A program made the position numbers and the translations under genes. A stretch of DNA of 64,000 nucleotides from Sepiola atlantica (Eukaryota > Mollusca > Cephalopoda > Sepiida > Sepiolidae), in NCBI GenBank assembly GCA_963556195.1, contig OY744525.1:56237946-56301945 (forward strand), written 5' to 3'. Below are positions 33,187-44,031 of this stretch, in pieces (position 1 is the first letter of the stretch; every line of letters begins with the position of its first letter). The notes beneath the pieces were generated by a model that saw nothing but the letters and a program-made list of their open reading frames with translations, was not told the origin of the DNA and made no database searches.

Positions 33187-33963
33187 GCGCTATGGAGTCC
33201 CCTCAACTATTACCACCGACCGTGGTGGACAGTTTGAATCCCACCTATTCCAGGAACTTTCCAGGATTTTAGGGATTAAACGTATCCGTACGACCAGCTA
33301 TCATCCAGCTTCCAACAGAATGATAGAACGCTTCCATCGCCAATTGAAAGCCGCGTTGCGTGCTTATCCTGACCAGCAGCGATGGAGCGAGTATGTACCA
33401 ATTGTCCTCCTTGGCTGTCGCGCTGCGATCAAGAGGATCTCGGATACTCTCCAGCCGAACTTGTCTATGGACTACCTCTATGGTTGCCGGGTCAGATGCT
33501 GGCCCCGATAGATTTAACGGCAACGGACCCAGCTCTGTACACTGACAGACTGCGAGCTTATTTTAATGAGCTCCCACCGATGAACCCTAGGCAACAGACC
33601 ATAAAATCTTCGGTCCCTAAAGACATTGCTTCGTGGACTCATGTTTTTCTTAGAAAGGACTTTGTAAAAGCCCCTCTAACTCCACCTTACACTGGTCCTT
33701 ATCGTGTACTTTCACATACTGATAAGCTATTCACTATTGATATTGGTGGCAAAAAAGAAACAGTATCAATAGATAGGGTTAAAATAGCCTTTTTAGACAC
33801 TAAAAAACTAGATCCACATATTCCCCCTACTTACACATTGCATACACCAACTCTGCCAACAGTAAACAGAAACATAAATTCTAAAGACAAGCACATCACC
33901 ACCACACGCAGTGGTCGGCGAGTACATTGGCCCAAAAAGCTTTGTAAGACTTTATATATATAG
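33187..33963 (+). pseudogene. pol: Gypsy-B second half of integrase
   Basis: Resumes the integrase cut at 18402. [16 protein letters not shown] carries the second catalytic Asp (about 33220), and [17 protein letters not shown] carries the Glu (about 33325). The usual Asn-Gly before it is Asn-Arg. A one-base shift near 33430 leads into [16 protein letters not shown]. The C-terminal domain includes a GPF/GPY-type core (YTGPYRVL at about 33690) and ends TRSGRRVHWPKKL at TAG 33961-33963. Together with 17505-18402 it spans a complete integrase. Confidence 0.9.
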
Positions 33964-34056
33964 AATTAGCTTTTTTTGATCCTTTGTACTCTATCGTAAT
34001 ATTTTCAGACACACAAAAAAGAAAACGCTTCTTTATTGGAAAATCCTAAAAACATC

Positions 34057-34088
<32 letters not shown>

Positions 34089-34443
34089 TTCTGCTTTCGT
34101 AAAAAACATTTTTCTTAAAAAATCAATTTTTCAAAACTAAACTTTTCACCGAAAAGTAAAGAACAATTTTTCAAAAAAACAACTTTTCACCGAAAAGTAA
34201 AGAACAATTTTTCAAAAAAACAACTTTGCGCCGAAAAGTAAAGAACAATCTTTCACAACAAACAACTTTTCTGAAAAAGTAAAGAACAATTTTTCAAAAC
34301 AAAACAACTTTTCACCGAAAAGTAAAAAGAACATTCTTTTCCCTTTAAACATTTGTTAATTGACAAATTTTTTTTTTTTTCTTGTTTCTCACTGCTACAC
34401 TTCCTTTTATTTCCTGTCGGCTTTCAGCCTAAGCAGGGGGTTA
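33964..34443 (+). other. Gypsy-B 3' untranslated region
   Basis: AT-rich, with a run of about 27 A at 34057-34083 and the minisatellite at 34142-34330. A likely polypurine tract lies just before the LTR (AGCAGGGGG). Confidence 0.75.
34142..34330 (+). repeat. Minisatellite, about 4.5 units of 41-42 bp
   Basis: Units begin at 34142, 34183, 34224, 34266 and 34308 with a core like CTTTTCACCGAAAAGTAAAG. TTTTC and GAAAA in each unit are complementary, so each can fold into a small hairpin. Confidence 0.9.
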
Positions 34444-34934
34444 TGTAGCAGTTACCTCCTCCTTTCATCCATAACTGCACCGGCTGGCCGTTAGGTGTCG
34501 CTTATTCACCGACAGGTGGCATTGAGAAGCGACACCAGTTATCTGCCCTTCTGAATATAAAAGCCGGTGTAGAAGAAAAATCACCCTCTTTTTCATTCAA
34601 CAGCCTCGCAGAGACAACCCCTCGGCATAGCTGGGACGCATCGCTGAGAGCACCAACGAGGAACCCGGAAAAGCCTTTGTTCTCCCGCTACCGTAGTCTA
34701 ACTCAAAGACTACTACTATCTTCACTTGAAGAAAACCCACGGGCAGCCAGAGAACCTTTACATTTTTCCTCTTCCTCAACCAGACACCGTCTACTTCTCT
34801 CTTCTACCTGTACCAAACGGTATAAGTATCCTCTGTCAATAAACCCTCTATTTTGTTGCCTGTTACTCCGTTGTTCATTCAATTCATTTCGTGGGATAAA
34901 AGTAAGGAAGGAACAAACTATCCCTTCCATTACA
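34444..34934 (+). repeat. Gypsy-B 3' LTR
   Basis: Same ends as the 5' LTR, with about sixteen substitutions and small indels by eye. AATATAAAAG lies near 34554. It is preceded by CTAAGCAGGGGGTTA, whose AGCAGGGGG block is the likely polypurine tract. Confidence 0.93.
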
Positions 34935-34938
34935 TTTG

Positions 34939-35356
34939 TTCTCATTTTCAGCGATAGTAACTTAATTTGAATTTGGTAACATTTATTTGCATCACATTTG
35001 TTTCTTTCACCCCTTTTCGTTCTGTTTGCTATTGTTAAAAATGCCCACTTTTTGTTTTATTTCCAACACCCTTCGCTCCTGTGTCGGCTCTTTTAGAAAA
35101 AAAACATGTGTTTCATTGGTGAGAAAAGTGAAGAACAGGTGAAGAACACCGCGAAATAACAAGTGAAATGTTTTTATTTAACACTTTCCGTTTCTACGCC
35201 TGTTTTTCACTTGTTTGTTTTCATTTTACGCGAAAGAACAAGTGAATTGTTTTCATTTAACACTTACCATTTCTACGCTTGTTTTAAAAATTTCAGAAAC
35301 AACAACCCAAAAAAGTATTAGAAAAACACGTGTTTACTTTAATTAAAAACTAAACC
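34939..35356 (+). other. Merlin-1 3' interior
   Basis: Non-coding part of Merlin-1 downstream of the Gypsy-B insertion. Two related units of about 81 bp (from about 35150 and 35231, each with GCGAAA-AACAAGTGAA and TTTCTACGC) form a subterminal tandem repeat. Confidence 0.7.
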
Positions 35357-35506
35357 GTTTTTGTCTGTTTACATTTGAATTGTGCGCTACTTGCTTACGC
35401 TCAATACGCATGCGCTAGTTTTAGTCACTCACTACGACTATTTATGAATGAACTCTTACGCATGCGCAGAGCTCACAAAATAGGGATACTATCGTAGGTT
35501 TTTACC
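35357..35506 (-). repeat. Merlin-1 right terminal inverted repeat
   Basis: Ends in GTAGGTTTTTACC followed by the duplication CTATTTTT (35507-35514). It pairs over 150 bp with 9914-10063. Confidence 0.93.
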
Positions 35507-35567
35507 CTATTTTTTAGATAAGATTTTCAAGTTAAGGTCAATTTTTACGATATCTTTTGTTTATTAT

Positions 35568-35763
35568 TGTGGTGAAAAGAACTCTTTACTTCTATGCTCC
35601 GGAAGTGAATTACTTCCCTTTGTTACTTCCCTTTCCTTTCTCTGTAAATACGCCATTACTTCTTCGTGGAGGCTTCGCTCCCTGCGTTATATCTTTGCCG
35701 AATAAAGCTTTATCAAAAGCAAACTCAGTCTCCTCGAACTCATTCATTCATTCATTCATTACA
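35568..35763 (+). repeat. Gypsy-C 5' LTR
   Basis: 196 bp, TGTGGTGAAAAG to CATTACA. Poly(A) signal AATAAAGCTT at 35701-35710. It carries five CATT units at its end, against two in the 3' LTR. Confidence 0.85.
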
Positions 35764-35789
35764 ATTTATTCGGCAAAGATAAAAGAAAA

Positions 35790-36626
35790 ATGGAAAAATA
35801 ATTCAAGCCTGAACGACTGGATTTAGACACGTCAAAAGCGGACGCGGGCGACACGTGGAAAGGTCCTTTAGTATTTTCCTTGACGCCGTCAACGGCTCCC
35901 AGCTTATGGACAAACAAAAACTTATTAATCATCCTCGTGTCGCCGACAATTTATAAGCACATTTCGGACTGCGACAATTACCGCGCAGCTATGAATGTTC
36001 TTGAGGAGGTTTTCGTCAAGCCCCGAAACAGAATTTTCTGCCAGCATCTATTGGCGACTCGTCGGCAACGGACTAACGAAAGTGTTGACCAATATTTACA
36101 GTCCTTAAAAACACTCTCTAAGGACTGTGATTTCCAGGCTGTTACAGCCATACAGGCGAGAGATGAATACATCAGGGATGCGTTCATAAATGGGATTTCG
36201 TCATCCTACATTAGACAAAGGCTGTTAGAGAATAAGAAACTCGATCTACACACAACCTACGACCAGGTTCTGACGCTAGAGATAGCCCAAAAAACAGCTA
36301 AGTTCATACGCACAGACTGACTCCTTGGCGGCTGCTATCCCCACTGCCGAAACACTGGAACCAAGGGACGATCGGTCCACGTGCGAAGAGGAGCAACCCA
36401 CATTAGCTGCACTCTCCGAACAGAAATGCTTTTTCTGTGGATACCCGAGACATGACCGAGTGAGGTGCTCTGCCAAAAACTCTATTTGTAAAAATTGTAA
36501 AGAAAAAAAAGGGCATTTCGTTCGTGTCTGCAGATCACCCACGGCGGCTATCAACTACGGTGAGTCCCTACTTGCTTCATCTGTTTCCTTTAACTCCTCG
36601 GAGAGTCTATCTTGTTCGTCCTTATA
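35790..36626 (+). pseudogene. gag: Gypsy-C gag
   Basis: ATG 35790 is followed after two codons by TAA 35799-35801, then FKPERLDLDTSKADAG in the same frame. A second frame from about 35880 carries most of the capsid region (NYRAAMNVLEEVFVKP, RRQRTNESVDQYLQSLKTL, DAFINGISSSYIRQRLL). A third frame from about 36325 holds two zinc knuckles, CFFCGYPRHDRVRC and CKNCKEKKGHFVRVC (36430-36533). At least three lesions. Gag would form the particle that packages element RNA. Confidence 0.82.
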
Positions 36627-38260
36627 GGGGAAAATAAAGGGTGAGCCTATGAGGATACTCGTCGATACGGGGAGCTCCGAAAATTTTATTCATCCAGTTT
36701 GGCAGTCACGCCAAGTTCTGAGAGGATTTTGATGGCTAGCAATTCTCATTCGTCCTCTACCCTCGGGCACTGTGTCGTATCTCTCAGTCTAAGTGGTAAG
36801 GAGTACTGTAATGTTAAACTAGCAATTATGGCCAACCTATGCTGTGACATCATTCTCGGGCATAAATTTCTGTGTCAACACTCATCTGTGGAAATACCTT
36901 TTGGAGGACCCCTTCCCCCTCTCACTGTCTGTAGACTGACCGCCATTAAAAATATCCCTTACCCCTCTCTGTTTACCAATCTAACCTCGGACTGTCGCCC
37001 GATAGCTGTTAAATCCCGGAGACATACCTTACATGATGCTAAATTTATTAAATCAGAAGTCTACCGTATGCTAAAGAAAGCTATCATTGAGCCCTCTCAA
37101 TCCCCATGGCCAGTTCAAACGCTTGTGGTATCTCCAGAAAATCACAGAAAGAGACTTGTTGTGGACTACTTTAAAACAATAAATCGGTTCACTCTCCTTG
37201 ACGCTTATCCTCTTCCTCAAATGGAGGACATGGTAAATGAGATTGCAACCTACAAACTATTTAGCACTCTTGATCTGACCTGCGCTTATCATCAGGTTGC
37301 TATCAGGCCAGAAGAAAGAAAATACACAGCCTTCGAAGCTGCTGAGTCTCTGTATCAGTTTTGTCGAATTCCGTTCGGAGTAACCAATGGAGTAGCGAGT
37401 TTCCAATGAGTCATCGATGATGTCATCAAGCGAGAAGACCTTCGAGGAACCTATGCCTACATCGACAACGTTACCATTTGTGGAGAAGATCAGGCTATGC
37501 ATGATACGAATTTGAAAGAATTCATGAATGCAGTAGCGAAGTACGGACTGACGCTGAACAAAAACAAGTGTCACTACTCACTTACTTCTGTAGACTTGTT
37601 TGGGTGTACCATAAGCAAGGGCTCCGTAAAACCTGACTCTGATAGGCTCAAGGGATTGATGGACTTGCCAGAACCTTAAGACCTCCCTTCTCTTCGACGA
37701 GCAATCGGGATGTTTTCTCACTATTCCAGGTGGATCTCGAACTTCTCTGAAAAACTACATCCCCTTACCAGAGTTACCAACTTTCCCCTCACTAAGGAAC
37801 AAGCAGACGCCTTCAGGTACCTGAAGTAGGAAATTGTGAAATCGTCCCTAGTAGCCATAGACTCTTCTCTCCCTCTCGAGGTCGAAACCGATGCTTCGGA
37901 ACATGCCATCCCCGTCTCCTTAACCCAAAACTCTCGTCCGGTAGCTTTCTTTTCAAGAACTCTAACTTCTGCCGAACAGAAGCACTCCTCTGTTGAAAAG
38001 GAGGCATACGCTATCGTGGAGGCGATCCGAAAATGGCGATACTTATTGCTCAGGAAGCATTTTAAGTTGATCACAGATCAAAAATCTGTCTCTTTCATGT
38101 TCGATCCTAAAAGCAAGAGCAAAATAAAAAATGAGAAGATCACAAGATGGAAGTTGGAACTTGCTTGTTTCAGCTACGACATCACGTATCGCCTGGGGAA
38201 ACAAAATGCTGCTGCAGATGCCTTGTCTCGCATTTGCTCTACTGTGGCGAACGCCACAAC
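36627..38260 (+). pseudogene. pol: Gypsy-C protease, reverse transcriptase and RNase H
   Basis: Protease motif LVDTGSSENFI (GAT 36664) lies in one frame and ends shortly after. The next frame (36699 on) has the protease tail IILGHKFL, then reverse transcriptase: MLKKAIIEPSQSPWPVQTLVV, FSTLDLTCAYHQV and FCRIPFGVTNGVASFQ. The active-site motif reads YIDN (37458-37469) instead of YxDD. In-frame stops are TGA 37407, TAA 37677 and TAG 37827. RNase H follows with LEVETDASEHAI, SVEKEAYAIVEAI, LITDQKSV and NAAADALSRI (37870-38232). I recall YLDN/YIDN as normal for one Gypsy clade, so this alone need not mean inactivity. The stops do. Confidence 0.85.
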
Positions 38261-39060
38261 GGATTACCCTCTTTCTTTCTTTGTTTACTTAATCCTTCTT
38301 CGTCTCCGAAGTAGGGAACCTACGAAGTCACGCAGATTCACGTTTGCCGAAAAATTCCGGCCAACTTGATCACGCGTGATTTGGGGTCAATAAAAGAACA
38401 CGCGTTCCTTTTCTCCCTCTCTTTTTGCCTGCAGCGTTCTTGGACGGACGAACAAAAGGAACGCTCGTCGACAACCCCCACCCCCACCGACGGCATCAGC
38501 CGAGAAGGTGGAGGGGGGAGAGAGAAGGTAATCACTTTTATTCAAGAATCTATCTTCAATCCAAACGAACTCGTTTCTTCAAACACATATTACATTTGAC
38601 ACACACACAAAAGACTTTCAGCCCGCTCGCATACATACACACACACAATTATATATATATATGCTCACAAAAATGTTAAGTAAATAAATTGTTGTTTTTG
38701 TTAAGTATAAACGTTTTCCTTTTTTATCAACTTTATTAAATGCCTATATATGTTGTTTACCTTTATCTTTCCTTCGCTTTCATTTTAATATAAGTTTAAA
38801 TACTATTGTTTTCTTTCTTTCTTCTTTGTTTGTCTTAAATCTCTTTATTTAATTCACACGTGGTCCGGTGGAATCCTAACAGTGAGATTACGTGCCGTTA
38901 CAAAGGCATCTATCACACTACCTATGGCCGGGAGATTCATTATCGCAAAACCATTTGTCCGGCATCCTTCGCCACTGTGGTTAATATCCATAATCCTTTG
39001 TTCTTCCTTCGAATCTCTTGCCATTAACAACAACTCTACCCCGGCCATACTACTACTACC
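38261..39060. other. Foreign non-coding insertion between Gypsy-C RNase H and integrase
   Basis: In related elements this gap is a short linker, but here it is about 0.8 kb. It contains GGGGTCAATAAAAGAACACG (38381), a CCCCCACCCCCACC tract (38476), a CA/TA simple repeat (38598-38662) and TGGTCCGGTGGAATCC (38860), which looks like a primer-binding site. A fragment of another LTR element is possible. Its limits and type are unresolved and no gene is supported. Confidence 0.45.
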
Positions 39061-40008
39061 TCAGATGACAAGTTACATTCCTTGCACATAGACTTATGTC
39101 ACCTTGGGGTCACCCGAATGCTACATTTTGTCAGGAGCAAGAATCTGCCATACTCAGTGGAAGATGTAAGAGTGGTAATAAGAGCCTGTCAAGTCTGCTC
39201 GGAGATAAAACCGAGATTCTTTAATGCGCCACCTCAAACGCTCATAAAAGCGAGTCAACCCTTTGAAAGACTAAGTGTAGACTTCAAAGGACCATTATTT
39301 TCAAATGCCCACAACCGCTATATACTGACCGTTATTGACGAATACTCTCGCTTCTCCTTCGCATTCCCTTGTACCGATGTCTCAGCTGCAACTGTCCGGA
39401 AACATCTAACAAATCTATTTTCTGTTTTCAGAAATACCTCTTTTGTACACTCTGATCGCGGTACAGCTTTCATGTCGGACGAACTAAAGGAATTCCTGCG
39501 CTCCCGAGGCATTGCTACCAGCCGAACGACCGCCTTTAATCCTCAAGGTAACGGACAGGTGGAGAGGTACAACGGTATCATCCGGCAAACAGTGAGTCTG
39601 GCTCTCCGGTCGAGAGATCTCCCTGTTACCAATTGGGAAAAAGTGCTAGATGTAGCCCTCCACAGCATCCCCTCGTTGCTCTCCACCTCCACTAATTGTA
39701 TTCCTCATGAACGTCTCTTCAGCTTCCAAAGGAAATCAGCCACTGGAGATTCCATACCTACATGGTTAACGAAAGCTACATCCATCCTCTTGAAGCGCCA
39801 TGTACGCGGAAGCAAATACGAGCCCCTAGTCGAGCCCGTTGACGTACTCGAAGTCAATCCCAACTATGCCCACATGCGTTTCAACAGTGGATGAGAGATT
39901 ACAGTGTCCCTACGCCACTTGTTTCCATGGGGCGATGGAACAAGCAGTTCGGATACCGAAATTAATCCTATGCCAGAGAACCTACAGATACAGACTGCAC
40001 CTTTCCAG
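39061..40008 (+). pseudogene. pol: Gypsy-C integrase
   Basis: Zinc-binding part with LCHLGVTRMLHFVRSKNLPYS and CQVCSEIKPRF, then the catalytic core: VDFKGPLF (first Asp, about 39282), VHSDRGTAFM (second, about 39448) and GNGQVERYNG (Glu, about 39563). The frame continues to TGA 39892-39894, and further coding resemblance (VSLRHLSPWGDG) runs to the hAT-1 insertion at 40009. Integrase would join element cDNA to host DNA. The core itself looks undamaged. Confidence 0.87.
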
Positions 40009-40025
40009 TAGGGCAGGTCGATTTT

Positions 40026-41370
40026 GGAATCGTGATGATGCGATGGCAATGATTGTTGGGGTTTGGCATGATAAATAACGACACAAAATATTTTTTCCCA
40101 AATCGTTACCGTTAATTGAGGAAACGACTTTAAAGGTTGAAAATTAGCGATTTTGCATGTGTTTTCGGTGATCAGTGAAATATTTCCCGCCATAAAAACA
40201 TTCCGTACCGTTGGAGAAATAGAAATGTGTAAATATCATTTAATAAAGATTTTGTCAACTAAATTATTTACATCATTCTCAATAAATCAAATAAAAATAA
40301 ATAAGGATCATAAATAATGAAAAATATTAACTTGTAAAGGCAAAATTGAGATTGTTAGTAAGTACTGTTTACCGATAAAAGATTACTTTATTTTTTTTCT
40401 CTCGTGGAATTCAGGATTTGTGATTTTTCAGTAGAAAACAAATTAATTTAATTATCAATAAAACACCATTAAACCGAAAAATGCCTTCATTTTAATGATG
40501 AAATAAAATAAATGTAATGCTTTTATTAATAGTGACGCTGGAACTTTCTTTGGGGGTTATTATTTAAATTTACACCGTTTTAAATGTGTGTTTGTTATTG
40601 TATATCGAATGTATGAAATATTGACGGCTGTTGGATTTTAATTGTAAAAATAATTAGTAATTTTGTATTTTTATGTAAGAAACTTAATTATTTGACATAG
40701 AAAGAACAAAAGCTTGTTTAATCTATATCATTTTATATTTCAAGTGTATCTGGCGTTTCAAACGCGTTTGTTTATCTCCGTCAAGAAATATTTCCATTTT
40801 TTAGGTAAGTAAATTATTTTTGTTCTATTTTTTTTTTTCGTGTTTCAAATTAAATTTTATCAATGAAGTTTGTATTAAAATACCATAATGTTTCAGTTTT
40901 GTATCAGAAAAAACTAATTTTTGCCGCATTTTAAGTTATTACCCACTTTTTTTATTTTACGGACCATTTTTTTTTCTGTGTAAAATTATCGATTATGTCG
41001 CTAGAGTAATCCGGTTTTTTTTACCCAATATTTTAGATTTTAGAGTATTTTTATTTTTAGTGTGATTGTCATGAATTGGGTGATCATTTTACATTAAATG
41101 TATTTGGGAAAGTGATCCCCCACTCTAAAATCTAAATTATTGGGTAAAAAAAAAAGGATTTTACCATAATTCAAACAGTATTGAGTCTGTTTAAATAGTC
41201 CTGTCATTTTAAGCCACACTTTTAGATGCAGCCTAACCCTAACTCCAACAGACTATCACTAAAGCTAACCAAAACTCTTTACCATAATTGTCAGCCATTT
41301 TTTTTAATATGAAACTAGAAAATATAAATCAAACTGTTTTAGACTTATTCATTTATTTTCTTTTTTTTCA
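40026..41370. other. hAT-1 5' non-coding region
   Basis: AT-rich, with no supported coding sequence. It carries the hairpin at 41015-41153. GTAAGTAAATT at 40804 is a possible splice donor of an untranslated first exon that would join the acceptor at 41371. Confidence 0.55.
41015..41153. repeat. MITE-like inverted repeat inside hAT-1
   Basis: 32-bp arms 41015-41046 and 41122-41153 (ACCCAATA-TTTAGATTTTAGAGT) are reverse complements with one mismatch. AATCC and GGATT outside the arms extend the symmetry. Total about 150 bp, non-coding. Confidence 0.85.
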
Positions 41371-41377
41371 GATAAAA

Positions 41378-44031
41378 ATGTCTGTAAAAGGACGTTCTGT
41401 TTTAACTCGCAGTAAGAGTTCCAAAAGATTTGCTGGTCCACCTTGTCCTTTGGATAAAACGGAACCCCCAACTTTACAACAAGTTATCCAGTTTAGTTAT
41501 TTCCTTGAAAATACCTATCCCCACTTTTCAAATAGTGATATTTCCAAATTGATCGCAAAGGAAATAATCAATATTTGGCAAGCAGTGAACCCACAATTGC
41601 CTTTGTTAAGGGAATATTATATAGGGCAGAGGGTGAATGTATTTTGCTTCAAGAGGGTCAAACTGATTAACAGGAAAACTCTTACTGCACCCAAAGTGAA
41701 AATAATTAAGGAACAGCTGGATAAATTATTTGATATTTCTTCATGTTGCTGCAAACTGCCTGTCTTAAGATGTGATGACTTTGCTGTAAAGTGCAATACA
41801 GAAAATTGCCAAACAAGGCACTTGTCCTCCTAACAAGAAGGTAATATTAATTCTATGGTTGTTTTTTGTTTGAATTTTTTAAATTGAACTAATTCATGCC
41901 CCAATTTTCAATATTTAAATTAATTGAAAAATATGAATTTACATCTGATAATCTTTCTTTTTCTAGTAAATAATATTGTGATATTTTCCTTAATATTTGT
42001 CATGTATGCTAGATCTGTTAAAACACAAACATTTTGACATTTCAGGTTCCCATTGAAGAGAGAGAATATTTAAAAGATCAGAGAGAGAAAACAGGACCAA
42101 AAGGCAGTTTCCAACTTGGACCTATTGACAAAGATGCTGTCAAAAAATACAAAAAAGATTCAGCTGAAGCAGATAGATTAGACAGGTAAATTGAAAGACA
42201 GCAACAAGATTCTTCACATGTTGCTTCCTCTACATCAGAAATCTTTTCACAGACATCTTCCAGTGAAGAAACAACCGATGACAGTTTTGAGCCAGGGAGA
42301 CAGTCTAAGGGACCTTACAGTCTTTTAAAAGTCCCGAGATATTCTATGGAACTGATTAGAGGTGATATATCTAACCTTGGGGCTTGCCTTGCTAATGCCT
42401 TTCTATTAGACTTACAGCACATGGGCCTTCTTCATCCAACCCTTAATTTAAAAGACATTATTATAGATAAATCAAAAATAGATAGAGAAAAGGCAAGAGT
42501 GAAAGTAACCAGCCATCAAAAACATGTCCAGGAATATGAACATCTTATCTGCATTGGAGTTGATTGCAGAGTTGATAAGGACACTTTGTATTACAAGGAA
42601 GTTACAGGGGAAAATGGTGAAAAAATGATTAAGAAAAGCAAGGGACCAGAGCGCCACTTAACATTTACCAGAGAGATAGGAACTGCAAGTAAATATCTCA
42701 CCCATAGAGTGATACCCAACATTGGTGCAACTGGTGTTCTTCTAGCAGATGATGTTGCTGCTGTTCTAGAAGAGTACAACAGTGTAAATACCGTTAAGGC
42801 AATTCTGGTGGACAATACCAGTACAAACACTGGTTGTGAAACCGGAATGGTTACAGCTTTGGAGAAAAAACTTAACAGAAAGTTACATACTATTGGCTGT
42901 TCACTTCATCAAAATGAACTGCCATTTAGAGCCATCTTCAAGTTAATTGATGGATCTACAAGAAGCCCTACCACTTTCACTGGTCCTTTAGGGAAACTTT
43001 GTGGAACTAATTACCAGGATTTGCCCCAGGTAGCATTTCATAGTATTAGTGGTCCTCTGGATAATTTACATCTTACTGCAGAGGTAATGAATGATTTAAG
43101 TGGTGACCAGCGACTACTTTGGGAATATGCTATAGGCATTTCTACAGGGAAAGTGAACCCTAGATTTGCTGCCTGGAAGATTGGGCCTCTGAATCAATCA
43201 AGATGGCTGACTTTAGCCATCAGGTTAATATGCTTGTGAACCAGAGGTGCCTATCCACCAGAACTCTCGGATAAATTACACACCATTATAAAATTTATAA
43301 TTGAAGTATATGCAGTTGGTTTGAGATCAAAAGGGACAATACATTTTTTAACCAACAATTGTATATCTTCAATATGATCCAGAGAGTCAAGCAACAGTCA
43401 ACCGAAATTCAGAATGTTGTATCAAAAAGTTTATGATACAATGCTTTTGCTTTGCTTCCGGAAAAAATTCTGTTGTCGATGTTGAAGTCAAATGAATTGG
43501 AGGTGAGGGAAGAGGCCATAAAAAAGATCTTGTCCATTAGGTAAGTAAACATTTATGTATACTTAATTAGTTATATCAATTTACAAGGATAATTTTAAGT
43601 TTCATTAAAATTACATAAAAAATATAACAAGTACAGGTAAATTTTCTAATATAAATATTTTTTGTTTTGCTTCAGAAGTAGCGAACCACCAAAGAAAAGA
43701 TTGAAAAAAATTACTGCCATCAATTTTGAAGCCACACATTGGTCAACTTTGATTGACCTCTCACAAAGTGGGGTCTGTGAACCTGCACTCACAGAAAGGT
43801 TTTCAAACAATGAACTCCTAGAAGCTTCAATGAATGGAATTTCCAAATTTACCTGCACATTCACAAGGCGTGGAAAGAGCTGTCAAGTTAACAACTGAAG
43901 CTTCACAAATTGTATATGGACAGGAAGCAAGACACAAGCACATTATAACCAAAACATTGTGTCACCAAATAAGACCTTCATTTACTTTGAAAGGAAACTA
44001 CAGGGAACAATTTAGTTCTATTATAACATAA
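41378..44031 (+). pseudogene. hAT-1 multi-exon transposase-like gene
   Basis: Three exons with GT-AG borders: an exon from an acceptor at 41371 (ATG 41378) to donor 41841, a second from acceptor 42045 to donor 43541 (ATTAG/GTAAGT), and a third from acceptor 43675 to TAA 44029-44031. Exon 1 encodes a conserved unit (LPLLREYYIGQRVNVFCFKRV) and a Cys-rich end that needs a one-base shift near 41805. Exon 2 holds LVDNTSTNTGCETG, GCSLHQNELPFR and NQSRWLT, which resemble the Asp, Cys-x-x-His and Trp regions of hAT-like transposases. TAA 42187 and TGA 43237 break it. Exon 3 has LPAHSQGVERAVKLTTEAS, again after a shift. Not active. Family placement is from pattern memory. Confidence 0.78.

Larger units (their letters stand above)
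11059..34934 (+). mobile_element. Gypsy-B: Ty3/Gypsy element inserted in Merlin-1 and split by later insertions
   Basis: Two LTRs (494 and 491 bp, roughly 96-97 percent identical by eye) flanked by the 4-bp duplication TTTG (11055-11058 and 34935-34938). Between them its own sequence survives only as a leader (11553 to about 12060), RNase H and first half of integrase (17505-18402), second half of integrase (33187-33963) and 3' untranslated region (33964-34443). Gag, protease and reverse transcriptase are missing where the two-ORF insert lies. Confidence 0.93.
9914..35506 (+). mobile_element. Merlin-1: Merlin (IS1595-like) DNA transposon enclosing the nested stack
   Basis: Perfect 8-bp target duplications CTATTTTT at 9906-9913 and 35507-35514 flank 150-bp terminal inverted repeats (9914-10063 and 35357-35506). 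The internal gene is an IS1595/ISXO2-like transposase. An 8-9 bp duplication is a known property of Merlin. Without the Gypsy-B insertion and its 4-bp duplication the element would be about 1.7 kb, a normal Merlin size. Confidence 0.93.
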
